Shown here: positions 22,901 to 33,779 of the stretch, in pieces
Position numbering within the stretch: the stretch's first letter is position 1
How the letters are laid out: each line of letters starts with the position of its first letter
Source of the DNA: Nissolia schottii
Taxonomy: Eukaryota > Streptophyta > Magnoliopsida > Fabales > Fabaceae
Assembly: GCA_003254905.1 (NCBI GenBank)
Contig: QANU01094832.1
Location: 665,428-729,427 of the forward strand
Direction: 5' to 3'
Length of the DNA: 64,000 bases
Translations under genes and position numbers: made by a program
The notes under the pieces: model-generated
What the model was told of the DNA's origin: nothing
Databases searched by the model: none
What the model saw: only the letters and a program-made list of their open reading frames with translations

Positions 22901-25111
22901 TCAATTAAATTTATGTGCTGGCTTCCTAAAACTGGATTTTTCTTGTACCTTGATATAATATGTCTTTGGATTTTGTCTCTTTTTTGTGATTACTATCTTG
23001 TCATTTGTGTTGTTTTCTCATTTGTTAAGGCAATTGTGTTGTGTAGATTGAAAGGTAGATGGGAAGATATATGTGCCTTTCGTGCGTTCCCTTACAAGTT
23101 GCAGACATCTTTACAGCTATTCGAGCTTGTCGATGATTATATTCAATCAGAAGTAAATAAGCCTCCACTGCAGGCTACCTGCACTGTAAGCTTTTCTATA
23201 CAAATCTATTAAATATCTCACATTTTTATATTGACACACGACACGCTTACATTGCCCACATATTCTAGTGGGCAACATGTTTTACCCTGCTTTCGGCATG
23301 TTCATATTTTTCTTGTCCCCTAGCTAATTTTTTCTTTATAATTGTCTTCTGATTTGAAGTTTTGTGCATATTGAGTTGCCGTAAATCATGTCAAACAAAT
23401 CAAGTATATCAGAAAATTTGCTTCATTTGTCTTCCTTGCATGAAGTTGCCATAAGATATTCCATTTACTATCTGAGTGGCGTCAAACATTTTGCAGTTTG
23501 CGACCGGGTGGTTCTCGCAACACATGCTTGATTGTTTTAGACAATGTCTTATGGTGAGGTTCCTATCAATATTCCCCAAGCCCGTCACGGAGAAACTACT
23601 CAGAGCTGCCACTGCAAGGTTCGAGAAATTGAAGAGGGAGAGCAGCAGGAATGCCATGAAGCCTGTAGGAGAGGAATGCCGCCAAACTAATTTAGGTTAT
23701 TTCACCTCTTTTTAACTATTATGCTGATATTGCTCTAGTATATTGGTCGAGTTGTTGGCAAGCTTGTCCCATTCGTGAAGGGTCTCAGGTTCAAGACCTA
23801 GGGAGGAAAAAACTTGTGTTGGAAGGGGAAGTCATAGTACTTCGAGTTGGATTAGTCGGTCCTAATAGTAGTGGAGTATGGATACCAGTGTAAGGGACAC
23901 AATATAAGAATTAGTCAGCGTCTAACCTCAGCTGAATTTTAAAGCTTTGGTAAGTTGTTTGGCCTCAAATATACTTCTGATTCCGAGAAGTGTATTATAT
24001 GATCTAAACCCTAAAATGTATTTTGGGTATTATATGTTCATACATATTCTAGATTGTTTACTCACAGTTGTTGTTTTGTGACAGAACATAGTTATGTACT
24101 TTGTATAAATAATTTGCTATCACATATGTTTTTTGAACCAAATTCAAAAGAATTTTAGGTTAAATAAACGAGTTTAGTATCTTTTCCAACTGAATTTTTC
24201 TATTTTCTGGTCTGGTACATGAAATTTCAATTGAGCAATTACTGATTTTGTTTCTCCCTTCCATTTTTCTAATAAATTTGGAACGTATAGGTTTGGAAGA
24301 GAACGATGAACCTGAGAATGTTGGCAATGATGAAGAGGAAGCAGCCGGGGTTAATAATAGTGACGAGGAATCTGATGCTTATGAAGAACTTAATTTGGTA
24401 AGTTTTATTTATATTTTCTGATAATTTTTTTTCCTCGCTCAAAAGATTATATAGCAATGAATTTTCAATGGGATTTGTTTTAATTTATGCTGTTGAATTG
24501 TGTAGGATGGAGGTGGTGAAACCCCTCTGCCATCTGATTCTTGTATCCTTTTCTATGGTGTATAATATGTAGAAATCCAAAAAACGAATTCTATTTCATG
24601 CAAATGCAACAATCAGAGATGGGTGTGTATTTTGATTATTTTTTGTGCTATCATAATGTCTAACGATGCTTTCCTTTCAGCTTATTTGACAAATAAAAAA
24701 AATCACTTTTTTTTTAAAAGTAAAAGAAACTGTTCACAAAAAAACATTTTTCCAGTTTTAAGCAGAAACTAAAAGAATTTTGTTTCTCAGAAAAATCATT
24801 TTGTTAGCTTTCTTAGCTCTAAAACAAAAAACTAATTCTTCTTAATCACCTTTTTTTTTCTCCAAAATCCGGAAACAAATGGATCCTAAGTCTAGTATCA
24901 TTCAAGAATTTGCAGAGGCACTTTTTGGTTTCCTTTACAATATGTTTCAGATCTCGACACAGAGAATATTTCGAGGACTCATTTACGGGAGCTTTTTGGT
25001 AGCTTTCCCTCTGATGAAATTGACAATGACAATGTGCAAGAGAATGATAGCAGTGATGAAGAATATCAAATATATGAGGATGACAGTGAAGACAACTACT
25101 CTGATGGATGA
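19919..25111 (+). CDS. TFIIIC subunit 5 (tau95/GTF3C5-like)
   Basis: Fourteen coding exons: 19919-20053, 20192-20492, 20610-20702, 20803-20893, 21084-21150, 21340-21382, 21940-22111, 22223-22321, 22639-22707, 23047-23185, 23497-23695, 24291-24397, 24506-24542 and 24951-25111, giving 570 aa. TFIIIC binds the A and B boxes of tRNA genes and recruits TFIIIB and RNA polymerase III. Family blocks seen: VHYPGYPSSISRAVDTLGGI, LHFRPEDPCSHPAFGELHP, ARRKKRNWSELEEPLF, PPLFAPKDMPENLVLRP, NWEEYVQQGSDQWESQMAVS, YYFSSGPFLRFWIKKGYDPR, GRWEDICAFRAFPYK, TFATGWFSQHMLDC. The C terminus is strongly acidic, as in the family. Introns 6 and 13 have U12-type splice sites, and the frame of introns 6, 8 and 13 was decisive in choosing sites. 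A SINE-like repeat lies in intron 11. No break was seen. Confidence 0.92.
21383..21939 (+). other. U12-type AT-AC intron (intron 6 of the TFIIIC gene)
   Basis: The donor is G|ATATCCTTTT and the acceptor is CTTAC|AG. A branch-site-like TTACTTAGC lies at 21923-21931, with its A (21929) 10 nt from the last intron base. Splicing here gives IKEIPKIVNWEEY in frame; using the ordinary AG at 21940-21941 would give an immediate stop. No GT donor is available at the exon end. Confidence 0.85.
23749..23900 (+). mobile_element. tRNA-derived SINE-like repeat, copy 2, in TFIIIC intron 11
   Basis: Holds a B box (GGTTCAAGACC) and an A-box-like GTTGGCAAGCTTG about 25 nt before it, then AGGAAAAAACTTGTGTTGG and GTTGGATTAGTCGGTCC. 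It aligns with 15344-15500. Family name not known; ends approximate. Confidence 0.55.
24543..24950 (+). other. U12-type GT-AG intron (intron 13 of the TFIIIC gene)
   Basis: The donor is T|GTATCCTTTT, a perfect U12 GT-type site. A near-consensus branch site TTCCTTTAC lies at 24930-24938, with its A 13 nt from the intron end TTTCAG. Joining gives SYLDTENISRTHLRELFGSF in frame. Confidence 0.85.
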
Positions 25112-26200
25112 CAAGTGCTGATGATATTCTTCAGAATTGTTAGATACATCATACATGCATCTTCTAAATATTTTCTTTCATGTATCTATGTTGGTAACTG
25201 TTACCGAAAATTTTGTTGTTAAGCTATATATAGAGGAACATCAGTGTTTTTATTAGCAAATGTTCATTGACTGACTAATTACAACTGTGAAGCTGGTACA
25301 TTAGAACATGAACGCCATATATACGACTGAAGATGACACTTCAAAACATGAACATTATATGTTTTACACCATAAATACTCATGAATGTACGAGTGAGTAA
25401 CGTTAGATCCCTGATTTATCTGAGTAATTCTTTTCTCTTGGCTAAATAGATAGACAAACCTCAAGATAGAGTTGTTGTAGTGCTGAACATAGCGGCACCA
25501 GATAACCTAACATGGTGGACGTACACCAGTAGCCGAACATACATGGTCCACATCAGACTACAAAGTGTTCAAATTCAATTCAATTTTTATTCACACAATA
25601 AAAAAAAAAATGGAAAATATTCCTTACCAATTCATTAATGCATTATTCCTTTTGTCTCATCTCTCAACTACTCCCTAGTCCCAAATCTATAAATTTTATT
25701 TTCATTCATTTATGTTCTTGCCAGTTGCCATGTTGGTAGTTGAAGAAAATTGTTTCAAGTGCACAAATGACAAAAGTGGTTAAATCGCACCTCCCTTACC
25801 TTTAAAGTTTCACATATCTTTATGATTGAATTATAGCATGCATATCAATTTTCTTCCTTCACATAGTATGCATATCAATTAAATTCACATAAAATAATTT
25901 ATCATAGGATATTTTCAAATAACCACATTTAATATCGTCATTTAAAATTTTTAGAAATACCTTTTAAAAAACAATTTTTGTGTAGTATTTTTATAAGTTT
26001 TGAAAAACTTTTTTTTAATCTTTTTAAAATTATTTAATAGTTTCATTATCTTTAATTATCTTTCTTTCTTCTATATTGCTAACCATGTTTAATAATTAAC
26101 ACACACGAAACGTCTCAAGTGTTAACAATTTTTATACAAAAAGTTATTGAATTAGTTTAAATTTTGAATTATTTGTAATTTGTAATAAACTAAAATTTGA
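25112..26200. other. 3' flank of the TFIIIC gene and intergenic DNA
   Basis: Probable 3' untranslated region to about 25250, then AT-rich DNA without a recognisable gene. Near 26220-26390 a GC-richer, pyrimidine-rich stretch ending CTCAG|GTTCTC is probably the first non-coding exon of the next gene. Confidence 0.4.
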
Positions 26201-26724
26201 AAGAAAATAGAAGAAGATGGAATCAGAATCTGTTATTCCCAGCTCATTTTCCTTCCGTTTAAAATTTCCGCTTGTATAGAAAAAGTTCGAGAATCTTCCG
26301 AAGATCCTTCTTCTTTCTTCTTCATAATTCTATCGCCAAACACTATCTCCTCCTTCGGCGCAGTTTTTCTGCACCACGCGCAGCTCAGGTTCTCTCGTTG
26401 ATTTCGCTTTCGCTTCCGCTTCCATTTTCTTCTGTATTCAGCTTTTCAATCTCCAACCATCACAACGTGGTTTTCTATTTGAAGATAAAATTGCACCAAA
26501 AACTCTTAAAAATAACGCTTCACTGTTTAATTCGTTGTTAATTAGTATATTCCTTTATGTTCAATGTGATAGCGAAGTGCTGAAATAGAAACTGAATTGG
26601 ATTTTCATGTTGCTGAAGGATGATGATGTTATTTTTCTGAGAAGAGTGAGGGATTTTGTTTGATGAACTAATGCTGCTATTTTTAATTTGATTTTGGCGG
26701 CTAGGTTTTGTGGTATGCTTGCAA

Positions 26725-27288
26725 TTGTGTCACTGTCTTTAGAATTCAAAAACTAGTGCAAAAGTGAAGTGGAGAGCTGAGATTTGTGATATGAAAGCAG
26801 AAGGAAAGGGTTTATGGCGTGTATGCGATTCGGCGCGTTGTAATAGGAAAGGAAGGAGCATGAAGTGTAGTGGCATCAGCGGTGATGCAATGGCTCAATA
26901 ATGCGTTTGTTTGTTTATGTGCATGTGTGTGTGTGGTTTTTTTCTAATGGAAGTTTGTGCCTATTTGGATAAACTTTGCAATAGAAATAGAATCATTTGT
27001 GTCATTGTCTTTAGAATTAGAAAATTAGTACCAAAATGATGTGGAGAGCTGAAAATTGTGACATGAAAGCAGAAAGAAGAGGTTTTAAGGTGTCTATGTT
27101 ATGATTGTTAATCAGTTGAATCAATGCCTTTGTAATAGGAAAGGCATGAAGTGTAGTGGCTCATCGGTGATGAATTGTCTCAATGATGCATTTGTTTATG
27201 TACATGTGGTTTTTTCCTAATGGAAATCTTCTGAAGTTTGTGTAGCCTATGGCTATTTGGATAAACTTTACAATAGAAATAGAATCAT
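26725..27288 (+). repeat. Two-copy tandem duplication of about 270-290 bp
   Basis: Copy A (26725-26995) and copy B (26996-27288) share TGTCTTTAGAATT, GTGGAGAGCTGA, ATGAAAGCAGAA, GCATGAAGTGTAGTGGC and ACAATAGAAATAGAATCAT, or single-base variants, in the same order. It lies in the probable 5' leader intron of the Gag1-like gene. Confidence 0.8.
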
Positions 27289-27583
27289 ACAATAATTAGT
27301 TTTCTGATGTCTTTGAGAAGCAGATTAGAAGTTGCTTTGTTTTCTGCCTGACTCTGACTATTATCTTATAAGTACTTTATCCATTGCACCCAATCTGTAT
27401 TCTTATAGTGGTTGTCCTGAAAAGGAAGCGATACTTTCTCATGAACCTTAAACAGTGGAAACATACCTTCTGGTAAAATTCCTAGAATTTCCTAGTTGGT
27501 TGGTTCATTCATGCTTATTTATATCTATATCCTTTGCACGCAGATTATCGGCTTAGAAGGCATGGTTAACTGTTTCATAGAAG

Positions 27584-29516
27584 ATGGAATCCAATGGTAA
27601 CAGTTCAAATGCCGATCAGAATAACTCAGAATACTCAGGTGATGCTAGCAAAGAGAAGTCATCTGAGAAAGATGTTTTTGTAAACCATGGTACTCATCCG
27701 TAGTTCTAATTAGAAAGTAAGAAAGCTTTTATGTGTTTCTTAATGCGCAAAGTATATCCATTGGTTTAAGTTTTTTTTAAACATCTTGTCTTGTCATTAC
27801 ATGTGATGCGGGTTCTTGTAACCGCTGCACTTATAATGGCACTGTACCATTTTAATCTCTGCACTTGGTCACAGATTTTATGCCTGTTTTGCCCATTGTA
27901 TTCAACTTATTTATTCTATTAAAATTCTGAAAAAGGGATGAAAGTGCAAATTGATAATTTTTACCCCTGCAGTTATTTGCATCTCACCCACGACAGACAA
28001 CAAAACTTGCGGGGCCACCACACCAAAAATTTATGATAAACTTTCTATTTTCATTTTTAAATTTCTTTATCCCATTTTCTAGTATTTATAATTAGTATTC
28101 TATTGAAACATGGAGTCTTAGACAGCTCTTTTACAATATTAATGTATTATCTTTCATAGTTTCCATGTAGTTTATAGTAGAAAATGTGATAATTGACTGA
28201 GCTACATAAATTGTTGTATCTTTGTTTTTGTTAAATTGTTGTATCTTTGTTTTTGTTAGTCTCTGTGCAACGTGATTCTAAATTGCAAACTAAGAAATAT
28301 ATGTATGTAAGTATTAATTAAAATACTTTTGACAGATGTAAAATAAGACTAAGGGAACTTATCTGACGCTATCTATGGAACTAATTTGAGACTAATCCTT
28401 TCAGGTTCCTAAAACATTTCAGAAAATAAAAAATAGATTTGTTGTCGTTGAACTTTGAGTGGCGACTGTTGTGAGACTCATTTTAGTGATTGATTTCTCC
28501 TGTATCAAATGCCATCGACTTAATACCCCTTGCTAGAAGATCTCAGGTATATTATGTTCTCATGCAGCTGAGATAGCTTGGCATCAAATGAGGAAGGAAT
28601 GGGTTGGTAATCAGTCTAAAAAATGGCAGAGACCACCTAAAGATTCAGTTATGAGTATGAGGTATATGCATAATTCTGATTAAATTTGTCATGATGATAT
28701 GGCCCCAAAAAAAAAAAAAAAGGGAGGTGGTATGCTGAGTCAATGGTGTAATAATTTTTTTTTCAGGATTTTATTTTGATCGGCTGCATAGTGCTAGACA
28801 CCATTAGTAAACCTAAACCATGTGGGGCTACTTGTTTAAAGAGAATTAAGAACGTTTACTTGAAGTTAAATATTCTAGTTATTCGAATGGTATGACACCA
28901 TCTTGTTTAGTGATAGTGCATATGGATAGGAACGTTTATTTGTTTTTTTTTTTTATCCAAATCCAAAAAATGATAGGAGATATGGTTATGCACTTGTGAT
29001 AGATCATATGTGAACTCTTTTATGTGGAAATAAAAGTGTTAATAAGATCAGATTGGGTTTGCTAGACTATAAATTTTGTGCGAATATATAGCTAAATTGG
29101 GAAGATTGAATCATGTATTAGTCTTATGGTCAGTGGCACCAACTCCTGCTTTTTATAAAGGGTAGGTCCTAGATGCAATAGTTTCTGCCTTGTAATCCAT
29201 CCTCATATGGTTGCTTCTATATGTACCTTTGTGGTGTTTATGAAACCCTAAACATCTGTGTTATGTTTACCAACAGTAACCATGACATCCCTTGCAGCTG
29301 GACAACAAGTTATGAGGATTTGCTTTTATCTACAGAACCTTTTCAGCGGCCAATACCATTAGGCGTAAGTTGTTTAAGATGCTTCTTCGCCCTCTAATCA
29401 AAACTTGGGATAAATTATGTGAAATAGAAATTTTGATAGAATGGTGTTTTATGCTTATGCAGAAGATGGTGGATTTTTTAGTGGACATTTGGCAGGAAGG
29501 GGGTCTTTATGATTAG
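27584..29516 (+). CDS. Gag1-like clamp domain (DUF4050) protein
   Basis: Four coding exons: 27584-27689, 28568-28661, 29298-29364 and 29463-29516, with matching phases, giving 106 aa. The first 35 residues are Ser/Asn/Glu-rich (MESNGNSSNADQNNSEYSGD). The rest is the conserved domain: AEIAWHQMRKEWVGNQSKKW, then SWTTSYEDLLLSTEPFQRPI and MVDFLVDIWQEGGLYD at the C terminus. This is the plant form of PF13259 (Gag1-like clamp, formerly DUF4050). Its biochemical role in plants is not known to me. The probable first exon (about 26220-26388) is non-coding and joined by a leader intron to the exon at about 27543, which holds the start codon. No break was seen. Confidence 0.85.
28207..28257 (+). repeat. 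25-bp direct duplication
   Basis: Two adjacent copies of AAATTGTTGTATCTTTGTTT plus TTGTT in the first coding intron of the Gag1-like gene. Confidence 0.85.
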
Positions 29517-30802
29517 ATGACACTATTGACAGGTAAATTTCATTGTAAATTTCAGTAAGAATCTTGCACGGTTTTGTTTGTGCAGATTGAAGCTGAGGGA
29601 AACACATTTGGTGGACAAAAACCATTTACCTTTAGGTTGATTAATTGATTGCATAATTGATTCTCTTGGCAGCACAAACAAGCTTCATTGCAGTTTAGAT
29701 CTTCCTAGAAATTCGACAAGCATGTTGTGGTTGTTTCTGCTAAGCATTGATCTATCTAACCAAAAATTTTGTTGTAGAACCGAATCTTAATATTTTTGAG
29801 TGGGGCAATCTCTCAACATGTTTTGATGAAATTTGAAACACAATTTAAATTCTGTTTTTTTGTTAAGTAGCTGTTTGATAAAGTTGTACTCAAAGTATGT
29901 TCAGTAGAACAATCGATGTGCTTGTTCCAAGATAATTACGCTTTAAGCCTTGAATCTCGCTGGTTAATAAGTGAATGTTGTTGTGACATGTAGTGCATGT
30001 TTGAATTCTCATTTGCAACTTTAAAATCATGGTTTAGGCAAAAGTTGGAAGAGAATAATAATAATAATATACTGTAAGTTTTTATGGTTCCAAGCAAGCT
30101 AACAATTTGACAGTTGACGTACCCTTTTTCAAGTAAGTCAATCTCTCCAAAACAATGCTCATAGGAGAAAGATCTTATCCTCCTGTTCATGGTGAGCCTA
30201 AACTAAGTTTAGGTATTGGCAAATGCGGTACCCTATCCAACTATTGAAAAATACAAGCTAGTCACAATTTTAATCATAATATATTAGTTAGAGTGGTAAG
30301 ACAACATTATTTTATCTAATTATCATTTTTGTTTTCAATCAACAAGAACGTTTTTATATGAATTATTATTTTTAAAAACTACACATGAATGAATATATTG
30401 GTGGCGATTACTTCACCTATTTTGAACTTTACAAACCAATATTGCTATATCATTTTAATAATCAACTTAAAATTTTCTAAATCCAAAATCTCACTTGCAC
30501 TTGTGTCATACTTTACAATTTTCCAATGACCATTTCGATAGATAGTATTTTTTTTTTCCTTCAATGATTTGGTTTTATTAATCAAGGCAAACACCGAGAA
30601 AAATAGAACACTAAGTACATCAATGTCCGATCATCAAGATGCAACAACACTCGACAATGACCATCTCTAACAATACCAACTCATCAAAGTTTCAGAATTT
30701 TTCCTGGTTGTATTGGCTTGTTAATCCATTGTCCACTACTATCATTCACGATCCAAATACAATAGCATTGCAATTGCAATTAAGAACCATTATTCTGCCA
30801 CC
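29517..30802. other. Intergenic DNA before the PPR gene
   Basis: 3' untranslated region of the Gag1-like gene, then AT-rich DNA. No further gene supported. Confidence 0.4.
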
Positions 30803-32742
30803 ATGAAGAAGCACCTATTAGCAAACCAATCTCACAAAGTGAAAGCTTTGTTATCATCATCATCATCATGCAAGACATTCCAACAAGCACTCCAAGTCCA
30901 TGCCCACGTCATCCTCAATGGTCTCCACCGCGACCTTCTCGTACAAACATCGCTCATCTCCTTCTTCTCTTCCTTAAACTCCCCGAAAGCCTTGCAACAT
31001 TGCCGCCTCATCTTCTCCCAAACCACCACCAACCCAGACACGTTCCTATGGAACGCAATGATCAAAGCACACTCCTTTAGCCACACCCCACAACATGCTA
31101 TTGCCCTCTACAAGTCAATGATGCTCAATGCTGAAGCAGCTTCTTCTTCACCTGATAGCTTCACCTACCCCTATTTGATCAAGTCTTGTGCGCGTTTGTT
31201 GAGTCCCAAACTTGGTCTCCAGGTGCATTGCCATGTTAGGAAAAATGGGTGTTTGTCAGATATCTTTGTTGTGAATGCTTTGTTGCATATGTATTGTGTT
31301 TTTGGAGAGACCCTTTCTGCGAGCAAGACGTTCGATGAAAGTCTCGTGAGAGATTGTGTTTCATATAACACGATGATTGGCGGGTTTGTGCAGGCGGGTC
31401 AGGCGGGTTTTGCGATTCGGGTTTTCAGGGAAATGGGGGGTTTGGGGGTTGAGGTTGATGAGTATACAATTGTTGCTTTGTTGTCTGCTTGTAAATTGTT
31501 GGAGGAGTATGAGATTGGGAAGCAGGTGCATTGCTTGGCATGCAAGAAACTGGGGAGTTCGGGTTCTAACGTCTTGGTGATGAATGCTATTGTTGAAATG
31601 TACACGAAATGTGGGTGCTTGGAGATGGCTGAGAGAGTCGTGAAGAGCGGGGTGAGGGGTGGGAAGAGTGTTGTCATGGCTTGGACTTCTGTTGTGAGTG
31701 CATATGCGCGTCGCGGGGAAGTTGAGACCGCTCGAAGACTGTTTGACCAAATGGACGTGAGAGATGTGGTTTCTTGGACGGCCATGATCAGCGGTTACTC
31801 TCACGCCTGGTATTTCCAGGAGGCATTGGAACTGTTTCTGCAGTTGGAGGATTTGGGGATGAAACCGGACGAGTTTGCTGTGGTTGCTGCTCTTTCCGCG
31901 ATTTGGGAAAAAGGATTCACCACAAGTATGCTTCTGAGAATTGGCCCTGTCGTCAAAACGGGGGATTCACTTCTGCTGTTGTTGATATGTATGCCAAATG
32001 TGGAAGCATAGACACTGCTTTGGACATATTCTGCAAAACAAGTGATAGTTTGAGAACTACTTGGCTCTATAATTCCATTATCTCTGGTCTTGCTCATCAT
32101 GGCCGTGGCGAATATGCCATAACTTTGTTTAAAGAAATGGGGTTATTAGGGTTAAAACCAGATGAAGTCACATTTGTAGCACTTTTATGTGCTTGTGGCC
32201 ACAGTGGTCTAGTTGATGACGGCAAGAAGCTTTTTGAATCGATGCCGGATGTCTATGGCATCGATCCTGAGATGGAGCATTACGGTTGTATGGTTGATCT
32301 TCTTGGCAGAGCCAGTCATCTGAACGAAGCATATGATTTGATTTTGAACATGCCATTTAAGGCCAATGCCGTGATTTGGAGAGCATTGTTAAGTGCTTGC
32401 AAGTTACACGGAGATGTGGAATTGGCGAAAATTGCGAGCCATGAGCTTCTCACAATGGAGCATGATCATGGAGCGCGTTACGTGATGCTGTCTAACATGC
32501 TAGCTGACATGGATCAGCATGATGAAGCTGAAAGTGTGAGAAAAGCAATTGATGATGTCGGTATCCAGAAGCCACCTGGTTGGAGCTATGTAGAGATGAA
32601 TGGTGCTCTTCACAAGTTTCTGGCAGGTGACAAGTCTCACCCAGATGCCAAAGTCACTGAGATGATGCTTAGGGACATTAATATGGGATTGAAATCTGTG
32701 GGAAATGGTATCAATGCATCAAAAATGGTGTTTGATATTTGA
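30803..32742 (+). pseudogene. E-class PPR protein gene with one frame break
   Basis: An intronless gene for a PLS-type pentatricopeptide repeat protein; such proteins usually bind organelle transcripts and help edit or process them. Repeats run from about residue 25 (QALQVHAHVILNGLHRDLLV) through DTFLWNAMIKAHSFSH, SYNTMIGGFVQAG and VVSWTAMISGYSHAWYFQEA. The downstream part has TALDIFCKTSD, WLYNSIISGLAHHG, HYGCMVDLLGRASHLNEA and an E/E+ region (VIWRALLSACKLHGDVELAK, PPGWSYVEMNGALHKFLAGD). No DYW domain follows. The first 365 or so codons and the rest are in different frames. The switch lies near 31896-31910, where ALSA is followed at once by LGKRIHHKYAS in the other frame; relatives have about seven more residues between. 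A net deletion of about 20 bp, or an assembly error, is likely. If real, the protein ends early at 32011 (402 aa). Confidence 0.85.
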
Positions 32743-33779
32743 TTAATTTTGAAGAAAGATTTGCGTTGGGACATTTTCCCTTTGACAAAATTGGATTGGA
32801 ACATGAAAAGGGTAAAAAGCAAATTGACATTGAGTTTCTAGTGGTTGGAATTGAACTACTAGATTTCGATGGCTCGTTCTTATTATTTATTATGTTCTAG
32901 CATAGGCTAATCCTTAAGAACAACTAAACTGTATCCCATTGTTTTTCTTGCTAAGTAATAAGTGAAACCTTGTAAACAGGATTTGTCTATTTTTTATTTG
33001 GTTTTAAATACTAACATGGGAATATATATGTATGAAGAATAAAGAATGTACAGAATCATGTTGACAGGAATCACCATAAGTAAACCTTTTGCCTATTGAA
33101 AACATGGAACAAGCTGTTTCTAAAGATTCTTGTCAGAACTCGTTAATCCTTTTTCTTTTGGGGATATAGAGTTCATTAATATTACATTGCTTCAATTAGC
33201 CATATATTATATAATATTTGTGATTTATCTCTAGACCTTACAGTGTTCTGTGAATGTAAGATCAAAAAACTAATTGCAACTTTCCAAAGTAGAAACTTAG
33301 ACCAAACAAATGCTAAGATCTTTCCTATGGTGAACAACTTCTTAAAGCTAAGGTCTTTATGAAGAGAAAGAATCAATCAAGTGACATTCTAAGTTTACAC
33401 CCAACAGCAGAAGATTGGATGAAGAACAATCAATAGCAGAAAGAATGAAGGAAAATAGAAAAAGGTAGCTAGCTATTGCTGCAGAGGCTCCTTATCCACT
33501 CCCATTTTTCACCCAAGCTGAAAGACATATCTAAATTAAGATATGCACCAAGCTCCTTTATTTTTTCCGACCCAAAATCAGAAAAGATGATTACAATAAT
33601 AACCACCTTTAGAAACCATTAACATGTTTGGTTTTTCAAGTGAAAACTCCAAACCACAGTTTGAACAAAATCTATTCAGAAAGTAACTTCTGTCCAAACC
33701 ATGATTCTAGAGTTTCCAAACTAGAAACCAAACATGCTACAATAGAGAAACCTGGCATTCCACATGTCTGGTAACTTGA
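32743..33779. other. Intergenic DNA between convergent PPR and SAM synthetase genes
   Basis: Holds the 3' regions of both genes and AT-rich DNA. No other coding region was recognised. Confidence 0.4.

Noticed and set aside
22568-23212. Frames of 106 and 119 codons on both strands
   Set aside because: They read through introns of the TFIIIC gene; only the part from 23047 is a real exon.
26272-26541. 89-codon plus-strand frame
   Set aside because: It spans a probable leader exon and intron (CTCAG|GTTCTC near 26388) and shows no domain.
31361-31804. Open frames of 128-147 codons on the minus strand
   Set aside because: They are antisense shadows of the PPR gene.
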